A stretch of 56,083 nt of DNA, from NCBI GenBank assembly GCA_019105045.1, contig JAHRWT010000070.1, positions 1 to 56,083 of the forward strand. Reading direction: 5' to 3'. This DNA is from Sterolibacterium sp. Its GTDB lineage: Bacteria; Pseudomonadota; Gammaproteobacteria; Burkholderiales; Rhodocyclaceae. This document shows positions 17,469-26,895 of this stretch, piece after piece; the stretch's first letter is position 1, and every line of letters starts with the position of its first letter. The translations under genes and the position numbers were made by a program. The notes beneath the pieces are model-generated. The model ran no database searches. It saw only the letters and a list, made by a program, of their open reading frames with translations, and had not been told where the DNA came from.

Positions 17469-18173
17469 ATGATCAATCACCTGCTTTCCCTGTTGCTGCC
17501 GCAAGATTGTTTTCTGTGTGCAGCTCCCAGCGGCCAGACACTGCTGTGCCCGACTTGCAATGCCGACCTGCCGCGACTGACAGCCCCCTGCTGCCCGGTC
17601 TGCGCACTGCCCACACCGGCTGGTGCGACTTGCGGCAACTGCCTGCACCAGCCACCCAGTTTTGATGCCACGCTTGCCTGCTTTGCCTACGGCTTTCCCG
17701 TTGATCGTCTGGTACAAGCACTGAAATATCGACACACACTGGCCATCGCCCGCTTTTTTTCCCGTTGCCTGCTGCAAACGGCCAACGCGGCAGACCTCAC
17801 GAAAACGGCAGACCTGCTGATGGCCCTGCCCTTGTCGTCACAACGTCTGGCAGCACGCGGCTTCAACCAATCAATGGAACTGGCGCGTCCTGTGGCGCGC
17901 CAGCTTGCCAAACCCTTGCAGATCACCGGCTACATGCGCTCGCTGCACACGCCGCCCCAGGCCAGCCTGCCCTGGAAGGAAAGACAAAAAAACATCCGTG
18001 GCGCCTTTGAATGCCACCTGGACCTGACCGGCAAGCACATCCTGGTCATCGACGACGTGATGACCACCGGCGCAACACTCAATGAATTTGCCCGCACCCT
18101 GAAAAAACACGGCGCACATCAAGTCAGCAACCTGGTACTCGCCCGCGCCCTGCGCGACCTGACAAACGTTTAG
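17469..18173 (+). CDS. ComF-family phosphoribosyltransferase-like protein
   Basis: A 234-residue protein of the ComF/GntX group. The N-terminal zinc finger contains C14-x2-C17 and C27-x2-C30 followed by a second CPVC...CGNC set. The C-terminal half has the PRPP-binding loop ILVIDDVMTTGATL. ComF proteins take part in DNA uptake in naturally competent bacteria; others of the family serve carbon or phosphate metabolism, so the role here is open. The 3' end overlaps the convergent SpoIIAA-like gene by 4 bases. Divergent from bioB, a common placement of comF-like genes in betaproteobacteria. Confidence 0.88.
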   Translation: MINHLLSLLLPQDCFLCAAPSGQTLLCPTCNADLPRLTAPCCPVCALPTPAGATCGNCLHQPPSFDATLACFAYGFPVDRLVQALKYRHTLAIARFFSRCLLQTANAADLTKTADLLMALPLSSQRLAARGFNQSMELARPVARQLAKPLQITGYMRSLHTPPQASLPWKERQKNIRGAFECHLDLTGKHILVIDDVMTTGATLNEFARTLKKHGAHQVSNLVLARALRDLTNV

Positions 18174-18520
18174 GAAAGCTCATCCAGCCAGGCACGCGCC
18201 TCGCGTTCTTCCTCGAAGACTCGCACATCCGCATCGACAAACAGTTGTGACAGCCAGGCTGTCCAACTGACCCACTGGCTGCCTGTCAGCACAGCAATGC
18301 GGCGAAAATCGTGGGCATGCTGGCGGGAAAAGCGGATTTCCTCCCAGGCCACATCCAGGGTAAAACTGGCCATCTGCCGCAAATCGAAGAACAGGCTGAC
18401 CGGCCCTTCAAATTTGAGTTTGTAGCGGACCAGCTCTTCGAACTCACGATAATCGGCCAGCGTGAATTCACCAAACACGGCAACGGATACCAGGCTGCCC
18501 CTGTGGTCGGTATTGATCAT
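18170..18520 (-). CDS. SpoIIAA-like / STAS-fold protein
   Basis: A 116-residue cytoplasmic protein resembling the SpoIIAA-like (PF11964-type) family: VAVFGEFTLADYREFEELV, FFDLRQMASFTLDVAWEEIRF and the C-terminal VFEEEREARAWL. The family has an STAS/CRAL-TRIO-type fold; its ligands are unknown. The start codon overlaps the EamA transporter stop (ATGA), so the two are probably coupled. It is the last gene of the three-gene minus-strand run that begins with the Na/Pi-type transporter. Confidence 0.75.
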   Translation of the reverse strand: MINTDHRGSLVSVAVFGEFTLADYREFEELVRYKLKFEGPVSLFFDLRQMASFTLDVAWEEIRFSRQHAHDFRRIAVLTGSQWVSWTAWLSQLFVDADVRVFEEEREARAWLDELS

Positions 18521-19467
18521 GTACTTTTTTCTCCGGCAGAAATTTCAGCGCCGACTATAACCGAATCCCGCTGCGGCAGGCGCGCGGCTGGCAAGGCACC
18601 TGCCAGCATACCGCTGGCGATGATCAGGGCGATCCCGCCGAGGGCAAGCAGCGACAGTGACTCAGCCCACAACGCATAGCCAAACAGCGACGAGAAAACC
18701 ACTGTCGTGTAGGCCAGATTGGCAACCGCCAAGGTTCTGCCCTGTTTGTAGGCGCGCGTCATACACAGCTGGGCGATGGCGCCAAAGCCACCAATACCCA
18801 GCAGAAACAACCCGTCACGACCCTGAATGCCATGCAAGCTGCCCGCCGACAGCACCCAGGGCAGGCCCGCCAGGGTGGACACCAGCGAAAACCAGAAAAC
18901 CGTGCGCCATTCCGGCTCACCAAGCTCCCCCAGTTTGCGCACATGCAGGTAGGCCACGCTGGAAATCGCGCCCGATGCCAGGCCGAACAGCCCGCCCAGC
19001 ATTTGTTCGGCCTGCCAGGAAGGCTGCAGCAGCAAAATCACTCCCAGAAAACCGATCATGACCGCCAGCAGCAACGGCCAACCGATGCGCTCGCGCTGCC
19101 AGACGGCCAGCAGCACCGCCAGAAACAGGGGAGAGGTGTAGTTCAGGGTAACGGCCGTGGCCAGCGGAATCATGCTGATCGCCAGAAAGTACATGACCAG
19201 GGCGGCAAAACCGGCAACGCTGCGTGTGACATGCATGCGCCAGTGTGGTGTGGCCGCTGGCATGTTGCGCAGCCACATGTAGCCGTAAATCAGCAGCAAG
19301 GAAATGAAGCCCCGGTAGAACACCAATTCTGCGGCAGCAAACCGCGCGGCCGCCAGCTTGACGCAAACGCCCATGCAGGCGAACAGCAGACTCGCCGCAA
19401 GCATCCAGATCATGGCCATGAACAACACATCCTGATTCGGGAAAACTGCCGGCAACCTCGCCGTCAA
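18517..19467 (-). CDS. EamA-family (drug/metabolite) transporter
   Basis: A 316-residue membrane protein with about ten hydrophobic helices in two EamA repeats (about residues 15-150 and 165-300). Landmarks are VFYRGFISLLLIYGYMWLR and PLATAVTLNYTSPLF in the first repeat and AYKQGRTLAVANLAYTTVVFSSLFG in the second. These transporters export amino acids, metabolites or drugs; the substrate cannot be inferred. Four-base overlaps on both sides (with the Na/Pi transporter upstream and the SpoIIAA-like gene downstream) show an operon. An alternative start at the methionine of MAMIWMLAASLL is possible. Confidence 0.85.
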   Translation of the reverse strand: MTARLPAVFPNQDVLFMAMIWMLAASLLFACMGVCVKLAAARFAAAELVFYRGFISLLLIYGYMWLRNMPAATPHWRMHVTRSVAGFAALVMYFLAISMIPLATAVTLNYTSPLFLAVLLAVWQRERIGWPLLLAVMIGFLGVILLLQPSWQAEQMLGGLFGLASGAISSVAYLHVRKLGELGEPEWRTVFWFSLVSTLAGLPWVLSAGSLHGIQGRDGLFLLGIGGFGAIAQLCMTRAYKQGRTLAVANLAYTTVVFSSLFGYALWAESLSLLALGGIALIIASGMLAGALPAARLPQRDSVIVGAEISAGEKST

Positions 19468-21194
19468 TGCGCGTTCCCGGCGCCCTGCCTGGCCATTTTG
19501 CCATTGGCGGTTTTCTTTTTTCCAAGAGGCGCGTCCAAAGGTTTCAAACGCGTCCGGTTGAGCTGCCCGGCAGCTTCCAGTGCTGGATAGGCCGTCGAAC
19601 AGATGTGCGAATGAATGCGTTTCAGATCGCGCAGGATGTCGATATGCAGGGCGCTGGTTTCGATACTTTCGACGCGACCCATTTTCAGTCGCGCCATGTG
19701 CTTTTCAGCTACGGCAAACTCCAGCTCGCGGATCCGGCTTTTTTCTTCCAGCAACTGCCGCGCGGCCTTGACATCACCCGACAGAAAGACCGTCATGGCC
19801 AGGCGCAGATTGTCACGCACGATGCGGTGGAAACCTTCCAGATCCCTTGCCCCCTCATCTGAAAACTCCAGCTGCCCGCGAATTTTCTTGCCGGCCAGTT
19901 CCATCAGATTCATGTCGATGATGTCGCCGATATGTTCCAGATTGATGGCCAGATTGAGGATTTCCATGGCGCGCTGGCCTTCCACATCATCCAGGCTGCC
20001 GTGAGTGACCTTGACGATGTACAGCTTGATGGCTTCATTCAGGCGATCGACTGCATTGTCCTTGTCGCTGATCTCACCCACCAGCCCGCGATCATTGGTG
20101 AGAATGGCGGTCATAGACTGCTGCAACATGCCATCGATGATATCGCCCATGCGCATGGTTTCTCGTGCAGCACAGGCCAACGCCACGCTGGGTGTATCAA
20201 TGACGCTTTCGTCCAGATAAATAGGCACGGACGGATCTTCACTGGTCTTCACTTCCGGCAGCAGACGTTCCAACATGCGCGCATACAGGTTCAGCGGCAA
20301 GATGAACAGCAACGCCATGGCGAGGTTGAACAGTGTATGGAAATCGGCCACCATGCGCACCGGACTGTGCTCGAAGCGGCCCATCAACTGCACGATCAGC
20401 GGCAGCAAGGGCAGAAAGATCAGGCAGCCCACCAGCCGGTTGATCAGGTTGCCGACCGGCATCCGGCGATGGGCCGGATTGCCGCTGCCCAGACCTTCGA
20501 TCAGCGGATTGAAGGCACTGCCCAGATTCGAACCCAGCACCAGCGCCAGCGCGGCCGCTGGTGTCAGAAAGTGGGAAGACACCAGCGACATGGTCAACAA
20601 AACGGTGGCCACGCTGGAATGCGAAGCCCAGGCGAGCACTGCGCCAATCAGCAGTGTCAGCACGGGCTCATTGGTGACTGCAGCAAACAGTTCGCGCACG
20701 ACCGGCACATGTTCGGCAGGTGCCAGACTGTCGAGCAGCAGGTGCAGGGAAAGCAGCATCAATCCCAGCCCGATGGCCACCCGCCCCAGATCCTTGACGA
20801 CCGTACGCGCGCCGCGCTTGTAGGCGATCACGCCGGTAGTCAGCAGCAGGGGCGAGATGATCGAGGAATCGAATGAGAGCAGCTGCACGATCAATGTGGT
20901 ACCGACATTGGCCCCCAGCATCACGGCCAGCGCCGGCGCCAGCTGCACCAGGCCGGCCGCCGCAAATGAAGTCAGCATCAGGGAAGTGGCGGTGCTGCTC
21001 TGCAGAACGGCCGTTACGCCGATGCCGGCGGCAAAGGCATGATATTTGTTCTGCAGCACCCTGCCCAGAAAACGCCGGATCCTTGCACCATAGGCACGCA
21101 CGATGCCGGTTTGCACCATGTACAAGCCCCACAGCAGCAGTGCCACGCCGCCTATGAGATCCAGCAATATCCTGACACCCACCCCGGCCTCCAT
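19464..21194 (-). CDS. Na/Pi cotransporter family protein with PhoU-like domain
   Basis: A 576-residue protein. The N-terminal 300 residues are membrane helices with the NptA/PNaS repeat signature VLQSSTATSLM and its second copy in ASHSSVATVLL, typical of sodium-phosphate cotransporters. After a further membrane segment the C-terminal 200 residues form a PhoU-like helical domain (NLEHIGDIIDMNLMELAGKK). The ATG at 21194 has GGTGG upstream and begins directly before the first helix; a longer reading is unlikely. It probably exchanges phosphate across the inner membrane. It is the first gene of the run with EamA and SpoIIAA-like genes. Confidence 0.87.
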   Translation of the reverse strand: MEAGVGVRILLDLIGGVALLLWGLYMVQTGIVRAYGARIRRFLGRVLQNKYHAFAAGIGVTAVLQSSTATSLMLTSFAAAGLVQLAPALAVMLGANVGTTLIVQLLSFDSSIISPLLLTTGVIAYKRGARTVVKDLGRVAIGLGLMLLSLHLLLDSLAPAEHVPVVRELFAAVTNEPVLTLLIGAVLAWASHSSVATVLLTMSLVSSHFLTPAAALALVLGSNLGSAFNPLIEGLGSGNPAHRRMPVGNLINRLVGCLIFLPLLPLIVQLMGRFEHSPVRMVADFHTLFNLAMALLFILPLNLYARMLERLLPEVKTSEDPSVPIYLDESVIDTPSVALACAARETMRMGDIIDGMLQQSMTAILTNDRGLVGEISDKDNAVDRLNEAIKLYIVKVTHGSLDDVEGQRAMEILNLAINLEHIGDIIDMNLMELAGKKIRGQLEFSDEGARDLEGFHRIVRDNLRLAMTVFLSGDVKAARQLLEEKSRIRELEFAVAEKHMARLKMGRVESIETSALHIDILRDLKRIHSHICSTAYPALEAAGQLNRTRLKPLDAPLGKKKTANGKMARQGAGNAH

Positions 21195-21274
21195 TGATTG
21201 CCACCCGCCGGCTGGATATCGATGCGTGATGACCGATGCCCAAGCAGGCGGCTTCAGCAACCCCCGTTGCTGCC

Positions 21275-21308
21275 AAAAAAACCCCATTCCGCGCGCGCGC
21301 AATGGGGT
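21275..21308 (-). terminator. Intrinsic terminator of recN with a GC-alternating loop
   Basis: On the minus strand ACCCCATT pairs with AATGGGGT and six Ts follow. The loop is a run of alternating G and C. It lies about 80 bases downstream of the recN stop and closes the nadK-recN unit. Confidence 0.75.
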
Positions 21309-21390
21309 CAGATATGCCGGCTATGCTAACACCAGCGGACAGGACAGCAAAGACTCCCTTAACACACGGCGCCGTTGCACGGGATCACCA

Positions 21391-23085
21391 CTATTGCCTT
21401 GCCGCCGTCTCCAGCATTTCTGCGGCATGTTGGCGCGTTGTCGCGGTAATCTCCACACCACCCAGCATACGGGCCAGCTCTTCGATGCGTGCTGCCCGAT
21501 CCAGCGGACTGACCTGCGACAACACAGCCCCAGCAACCGTCGTCTTGGCGATATTCCACTGCTGGTGCGCACAAGCCGCCACTTGCGGCAGATGGGTCAC
21601 GCACAGCACCTGACGATCACTACCCAGCGCGCGCAGCATGCGGCCAACGATTTCAGCAACCCGGCCACCGATACCAACATCCACTTCATCAAAAATCAGG
21701 GTCGGTGTCCGCGCTGCCTGACTGGCAATCACCTGAATGGCCAGGCCGATGCGCGACAGTTCGCCTCCAGACGCCACCTTGGCCAGCGGCCTGAGTGGCT
21801 GCCCGGCATTGGCCGCTACCAGAAACTCGACCTGCTCCAGACCAGAAGCCATCCCTTCAGTCAAATCCTGCAAACGGATTTCAAAACGGCCGCCTGACAT
21901 TGCCAACTGCTGCATGGCCTCTGTCACCTGCTGCGTGAGCAGGGCGGCGGTCTTGCGGCGACCCTTGCCCAGTTTTCTGGCCGCAGCGAGATAGTCATTT
22001 TCTGCGGCCAGCGCTTTTTCATGCAGTGCAGCCACATCCACCAGCAGCGTCAGTGCTTCAAGACGCGCCTGCTGCTGAGTCAACAGTCCAGGCAGTTCTT
22101 CCACGGCAATCCGCTGTTTGCGGGCCATTGCCATGACGGCGGCGATCCGTGCCTCCAGTTCGGCCAGTCGCTGTGGTTCAAGATCCAGTTTGCGCTGGTA
22201 ATGGCGCAACGCATGAACCGCTTCCTGCAACTGGATCTGCGCATTGCCCAACAAGTCGACAGCTTCTTGCAGATCGGCATCGTATTCGAGCAGATCGCGT
22301 AATCGTGCCAACAGATGATCCAGCTGCGGCGTCACGGCATCATCATTTTCCGCCAGCTGCATCATGGCGGCGGCCGCTCCTTCAATCAGTGCAGCGGCAT
22401 GGGACAGGCGACGATGTTCCTGATTGTCGTCCTGCCATTGCACCGGATCGAAGGCCAGGGCCTGCAACTCCTTGACCTGCCATTCCAGTGATTCACGTTC
22501 GCGCTGGGCAGCGCCGGCATCGCGTTCGGCATTGCGGCCGGCTTCGCGCAGCCGTTGCCAGAGACGGTATTTTTCAGCCACTTCACGCGCCAGCGGCAGC
22601 AGGCCGGCTTGGGCATCAAGCAACTCACGCTGGGTTTCATTGCGTAACAGCGCATGATGGGCATGTTGGCCGTGAATATCGCAAAGCAGATCACCCAGTT
22701 CGCGCAACTGCACCAGGGTGGCCGGCGCGCCATTGACGTAAGCCCGCGAACGGCCCGCCGCATCGATGATCCGCCGCAGCAGGCATTCCTCCTCGCTGCC
22801 GGTCGCCTCTGCTACCGCAAAATCATGCGCACCGAGCCAGTCCCGCACCACCTGAGCATGTGTGCCCGCCACACCGAAAGTGGCCGAGATTTCAGCACGT
22901 TCAGCGCCCTGCCGGACGATGCTGGCGCTGTTTTCCGCCCGCTCGCCCAGTGCCAGCGACAAGGCATCGATGAGTATCGACTTGCCGGCTCCCGTCTCGC
23001 CGGTCAGCGCGGAAAACCCTGCCGCGAATTCCAGTTCGAGCTGATCGACAATCACAAAGTCGCGTATGTAAAGACGGCGCAGCAT
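21391..23085 (-). CDS. recN: DNA repair protein RecN
   Basis: A 564-residue SMC-like ATPase that organises broken DNA ends for recombinational repair. Walker A is GETGAGKS near residue 31, in the family's LTGETGAGKSILIDALSLALGER context. A long coiled-coil middle region follows. The C-terminal ABC half has SGGELSRIGLAI (signature) and PTLIFDEVDVGIGG (Walker B). It follows nadK on the same strand, the standard order in many proteobacteria. No LexA box was recognised upstream in the 65-base gap. The terminator at 21275 ends the unit. Confidence 0.96.
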   Translation of the reverse strand: MLRRLYIRDFVIVDQLELEFAAGFSALTGETGAGKSILIDALSLALGERAENSASIVRQGAERAEISATFGVAGTHAQVVRDWLGAHDFAVAEATGSEEECLLRRIIDAAGRSRAYVNGAPATLVQLRELGDLLCDIHGQHAHHALLRNETQRELLDAQAGLLPLAREVAEKYRLWQRLREAGRNAERDAGAAQRERESLEWQVKELQALAFDPVQWQDDNQEHRRLSHAAALIEGAAAAMMQLAENDDAVTPQLDHLLARLRDLLEYDADLQEAVDLLGNAQIQLQEAVHALRHYQRKLDLEPQRLAELEARIAAVMAMARKQRIAVEELPGLLTQQQARLEALTLLVDVAALHEKALAAENDYLAAARKLGKGRRKTAALLTQQVTEAMQQLAMSGGRFEIRLQDLTEGMASGLEQVEFLVAANAGQPLRPLAKVASGGELSRIGLAIQVIASQAARTPTLIFDEVDVGIGGRVAEIVGRMLRALGSDRQVLCVTHLPQVAACAHQQWNIAKTTVAGAVLSQVSPLDRAARIEELARMLGGVEITATTRQHAAEMLETAARQ

Positions 23086-23150
23086 GGTTGGCAGAAAGAG
23101 GGTATGTGAAACGTATGAATGTATGAACGTATTGAAATGTGCAGGAATGG

Positions 23151-24056
23151 TCAGCGGCGCGGCGTACCGCTCCAGTGCAGCTTCTCGCGCAGCATGGCGA
23201 AATAACTGTAGCCCGGCGGGTGCATCAGCGTGATGGCATGACGCGAGCGCTGCACCTGCAGCAGATCACCGGCGCGGGCATCGAAATATTCATGGCCGTC
23301 AAAATGTATCCGAGCGTCGTACTGCGCCAGCAGCTGAATTTCTATCCTGCTTTCATCGCTGATGGTGATCGGCCGGTTGCTCAGGGCGTGCGGGCACAGC
23401 GGCACCAGCGCCAGACCATGCACCGCCGGATGCAGGATGGGCCCGTTGGCCGACAGCGCATAGGCCGTCGAGCCGGTCGGCGTGGCGATGATCATGCCAT
23501 CGGCGCGCAGAACATAGATGAATTCGCCATCGACACGCACTTCAACTTCAATCAGGCGGCCGATGTCACCCTTGTTGATGACCACATCATTGAGCGCCAG
23601 CGCGCTGAACTGCGCCTTGCCATTGCGCACAACCTGCGCATCCAGCAAGAAACGCTGCTCGGGCGAGAACTCGCCGGCCAGCAGCGCCGCGATGCCCTCC
23701 AGCATGGAATGACTGGCGATATCGGTCATGAAGCCCAGCCGGCCCTGATTCACTCCGGCCAGCGGAATGCCATAGGCCGCCAGGCGGCGGGCGGCATTCA
23801 GCATGGTGCCATCCCCACCCACGACGATCGCCAGATCGGCCTGTTCACCGATCCGGGTGAAATCGGCGGTCTGGCAACCATGACAACCAGCGGCGGCGGC
23901 CGTGCCTTCTTCGATCAGCACATGGCGTCCCTGGGCCTGCAGAAAAACCGCCAGATCGCGCAATGCGTCGGCAATTTCAAGACTCTGGTATTTGCCGATA
24001 AGGGCAATGCAGCGAAAATCCGCTGTTTTTTGGATTTGAATGGGCGTTTTGCTCAT
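23151..24056 (-). CDS. nadK: NAD kinase
   Basis: A 301-residue enzyme that phosphorylates NAD to NADP. The GGDGT motif (VVGGDGTMLNAARRL), the NE/D region LALNDVVINKGD and the glycine-rich GSTAYALSANGPI are conserved. The ATG at 24056 opens MSKTPIQIQK and is preferred over an in-frame ATG 30 bases upstream, which lies nearer the divergent hrcA promoter region. The nadK-hrcA divergent pair with recN downstream of nadK is a well-known arrangement (nadK and recN are also linked in E. coli next to grpE). Confidence 0.95.
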   Translation of the reverse strand: MSKTPIQIQKTADFRCIALIGKYQSLEIADALRDLAVFLQAQGRHVLIEEGTAAAAGCHGCQTADFTRIGEQADLAIVVGGDGTMLNAARRLAAYGIPLAGVNQGRLGFMTDIASHSMLEGIAALLAGEFSPEQRFLLDAQVVRNGKAQFSALALNDVVINKGDIGRLIEVEVRVDGEFIYVLRADGMIIATPTGSTAYALSANGPILHPAVHGLALVPLCPHALSNRPITISDESRIEIQLLAQYDARIHFDGHEYFDARAGDLLQVQRSRHAITLMHPPGYSYFAMLREKLHWSGTPRR

Positions 24057-24131
24057 GCTGGAATTAAACCACAAAGCCATGCACAATCAGCAGCTTCGCC
24101 CCGTCACCATACCTCACGCTAGAATGCCGCC

Positions 24132-25151
24132 ATGCTCGACAAACGCGCCCAGGCCCTGCTCAAGACCCTGATCGAACGCTACATAGAAGACGGTCAGCCG
24201 GTCGGCTCGCGCACGCTGTCACGACATTCCACACTGGACCTCTCGCCGGCCAGCATTCGCAACGTGATGTCCGACCTGGAAGAGCAAGGCTTCATCAGCA
24301 GTCCGCATACCTCGGCGGGGCGTGTGCCCACGGCGCGTGGTTATCGTTTGTTCGTCGATTCCCTGCTCACCGTCAAACCGCTGGAACGCGCGGAAATTCA
24401 TGAAATACAGGGCGCCATCCAGCCCGCCCAACCGCAGCGCGTCATCAACCAGGCCTCGCAACTGCTCTCGCAGCTGAGCCGCTTTGCCGGCATCGTGGTG
24501 GCCCCGCGCCACCAGCCGCCACGCATCCGCCAGATCGAGTTTCTCAGCCTGTCGGAAAGACGCATTCTGCTGATCATCGTCACGGCCAACGGCGATGTGC
24601 AGAACCGCATCCTGATTCCGCAACGCAACTACTCGCCGGCCGAGCTCGTCGAAGCCGCCAATTACCTCAACCAGAATTGCGTCGGCCTGGATTTCAGCCA
24701 GGTGCGCACCCGCATCCACAGTGAACTGAGCCAGCTGCGCAGCGACATGAGCGAGCTGATGAACGCCACCCTGGCCGCCAGCAGTGAGGCCATGGCCGAG
24801 GGCCAGTCGCAATATGTGATTTCCGGCGAACGCAATCTGCTGGATGTAGCGGATCTGTCCTCCGACATGACACGGCTGCGCGAACTGTTCGCCCTGTTCG
24901 AGCAAAAAGCCAGCCTGATGCAACTACTCGATGTCAGCAACCGCGCGGATGGCGTGCAAATCTACATCGGCGGCGAATCCGGCATTGCCCCCCTGGATGA
25001 ATGCAGCGTGGTCACTTCCCCCTATGAAATCGACGGCCAGGTGGTCGGCTCGATCGGCGTCATTGGCCCGACCCGGATGGCCTATGAGCGCATGATTCCC
25101 ATCGTCGATATCACTGCTCGCCTGCTTTCCGGCGCCCTGTCGAGCAACTGA
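24132..25151 (+). CDS. hrcA: Heat-inducible transcription repressor HrcA
   Basis: A 339-residue repressor. The N-terminal winged helix has [29 protein letters not shown], followed by the usual [19 protein letters not shown] link and a GAF-like dimerisation domain. HrcA binds the CIRCE element and shuts off chaperone genes; its folding depends on GroEL. I could not find a CIRCE-type inverted repeat upstream of grpE, dnaK, hsp20 or hrcA in this window, so its targets (often groESL) are probably elsewhere. TAGAAT at 24120-24125 is too close to the start codon (24132) to be a normal -10. hemH begins 17 bases after the stop. Confidence 0.95.
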   Translation: MLDKRAQALLKTLIERYIEDGQPVGSRTLSRHSTLDLSPASIRNVMSDLEEQGFISSPHTSAGRVPTARGYRLFVDSLLTVKPLERAEIHEIQGAIQPAQPQRVINQASQLLSQLSRFAGIVVAPRHQPPRIRQIEFLSLSERRILLIIVTANGDVQNRILIPQRNYSPAELVEAANYLNQNCVGLDFSQVRTRIHSELSQLRSDMSELMNATLAASSEAMAEGQSQYVISGERNLLDVADLSSDMTRLRELFALFEQKASLMQLLDVSNRADGVQIYIGGESGIAPLDECSVVTSPYEIDGQVVGSIGVIGPTRMAYERMIPIVDITARLLSGALSSN

Positions 25152-25168
25152 TACGGCTATCGATCCAC

Positions 25169-26218
25169 ATGGATGCAAACGTAGACGCAGTCACAAAAAC
25201 CGCCGTGCTGCTGGTCAATCTCGGCTCCCCCGATGCCCCCACGCCGAAGGCCCTGCGCCGCTATCTGGGCGAATTTCTCTGGGACCCGCGCGTGGTCGAA
25301 CTGCCACGCCTGCCCTGGTGGCTGATCCTGCACGGCATCATTCTCAATACCCGTCCGGCGCAATCCGCCGCCAAATATGCGCAAATCTGGACGACAGAAG
25401 GCTCACCGCTCAAAGTCCATACCGAAAAACAGGCCAAGCTGCTGCGTGGCCTGCTCGGGCTACGCAGTCGCCAGGACAGCGCGATGTCGCCCCAACTGAC
25501 GGTAGACTGGGCCATGCGCTACGGCCAGCCAGCCTTGCCGGAAAAACTTGACCAACTGCTGGCCCAGGGCCATCAACGCATCCTGGTTGTACCGCTGTAT
25601 CCACAATACGCGCACAGCACCACCCGCAGTGTGCTCGATGCAGTCAGGCGCTGGCAATCCCGCCAACGCACGACAATTGACTTGCGCAGCATGGACAGCT
25701 TTGCCAGCGACCCCGGCTACATTGCCGCTCTGGCTGCCAGCGTACGCAAGCACTGGCAAACGCAAAATCGCGCCCTCGACGAAAATCGCCTGCTGCTGAT
25801 GAGCTTTCACGGCATCCCCAAGCGCAGCGTGGAACGGGGCGACCCTTACCAGCGCGAATGCGAGACCACTGCCCGCCAGCTGGCAGCCGCCCTCGATCTG
25901 CGGCAAGACCAATGGCGACTCTGCTTTCAATCCCGCTTTGGCAAGGCCGAATGGCTGCAGCCCTACACCCAACAAACGCTGGAAAAACTCGCGGCGGACG
26001 GGCTGCGTTGTGTCGACGTGATCTGCCCTGGCTTTGTCGCGGATTGCCTGGAAACACTGGAAGAAATCGCCATCGAAAACAAAACGGCTTTTCTGGCCGC
26101 TGGCGGCAAGGAATTTCACTATATCCCCTGCCTCAACGAAAACCCGGATTGGATCGCCGCCCTGGCCGACCTGTGCCAGCAGCAACTGCTCGACGGGTCA
26201 ACAACAAAGCCGCGCTGA
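25169..26218 (+). CDS. hemH: Ferrochelatase
   Basis: A 349-residue enzyme that inserts ferrous iron into protoporphyrin IX, the final step of haem synthesis. [13 protein letters not shown] opens the protein. The catalytic histidine lies in [18 protein letters not shown], and the conserved [16 protein letters not shown] and [17 protein letters not shown] segments follow. The spacing of 17 bases after hrcA suggests one transcript, so haem synthesis may be read together with the heat-shock repressor; this gene pair is seen in other betaproteobacteria. Confidence 0.96.
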   Translation: MDANVDAVTKTAVLLVNLGSPDAPTPKALRRYLGEFLWDPRVVELPRLPWWLILHGIILNTRPAQSAAKYAQIWTTEGSPLKVHTEKQAKLLRGLLGLRSRQDSAMSPQLTVDWAMRYGQPALPEKLDQLLAQGHQRILVVPLYPQYAHSTTRSVLDAVRRWQSRQRTTIDLRSMDSFASDPGYIAALAASVRKHWQTQNRALDENRLLLMSFHGIPKRSVERGDPYQRECETTARQLAAALDLRQDQWRLCFQSRFGKAEWLQPYTQQTLEKLAADGLRCVDVICPGFVADCLETLEEIAIENKTAFLAAGGKEFHYIPCLNENPDWIAALADLCQQQLLDGSTTKPR

Positions 26219-26309
26219 GCAATTTGCGTCATCTTGATTTTTTCAGCGCAGCGCCCATTTGGGGTCATGACTTCAGCCCTTCCCGCGATGATCCCTGCCG
26301 GAGCCTGCC

Positions 26310-26753
26310 ATGACCCAAACCACCCACAACCGCATCATCATCTGTCCCCATTGCGCTGCCGCCAACCGCGTGCCGGTGGATCGCCTGCAGGCCGGCGGCC
26401 ACTGCGGCAAATGCAAATCCCCCCTGTTCACCGGCCAGCCGGTCGAGCTGACCAGCGCCAATTTTGCCGCCCACATTGAACGCGGTGATCTGCCCGTGGT
26501 GGTGGATTTCTGGGCCCCCTGGTGTGGCCCCTGCCGGGCCATGGCGCCGGCTTTCGAACAGGCGGCCGCCCAGCTGGAACCCAAGGTTCGCCTGGCCAAG
26601 CTGAATACCGAAGATGAACAAACGCTGGCCGTCCGCTACGGCATCCGCAGCATTCCAACCTTGATCGTGTTCGAGCGGGGCCGGGAAATGGCCCGCCAAT
26701 CCGGCGCCATGGATGCCAGCAGCCTGGTGCGCTGGATCAACAGCCATATCTGA
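26310..26753 (+). CDS. trxC: Thioredoxin 2
   Basis: A 147-residue cytoplasmic thioredoxin with an N-terminal zinc site: Cys12-x2-Cys15 and Cys32-x2-Cys35. The redox centre is WCGPC (Cys72, Cys75), and the cis-proline region is in YGIRSIPTLIVFE. TrxC reduces disulfides and is linked to oxidative stress; its zinc finger responds to oxidation in E. coli. It lies 91 bases after hemH and 142 bases before the EF-hand-like gene. Confidence 0.95.
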   Translation: MTQTTHNRIIICPHCAAANRVPVDRLQAGGHCGKCKSPLFTGQPVELTSANFAAHIERGDLPVVVDFWAPWCGPCRAMAPAFEQAAAQLEPKVRLAKLNTEDEQTLAVRYGIRSIPTLIVFERGREMARQSGAMDASSLVRWINSHI

Positions 26754-26895
26754 ATCCACGCCAAGGAAAGACGCCGCAGCAGATATTTGTTCAGCGCTGC
26801 TCTGGCGCTGAAGCTGCACGGCGCCTCTCAAGCCCTCTCAAGTTATCCACAGTTCTGCCGTTCACTCGGGTTGCTCCCGCCTTGCAGGAATAACC

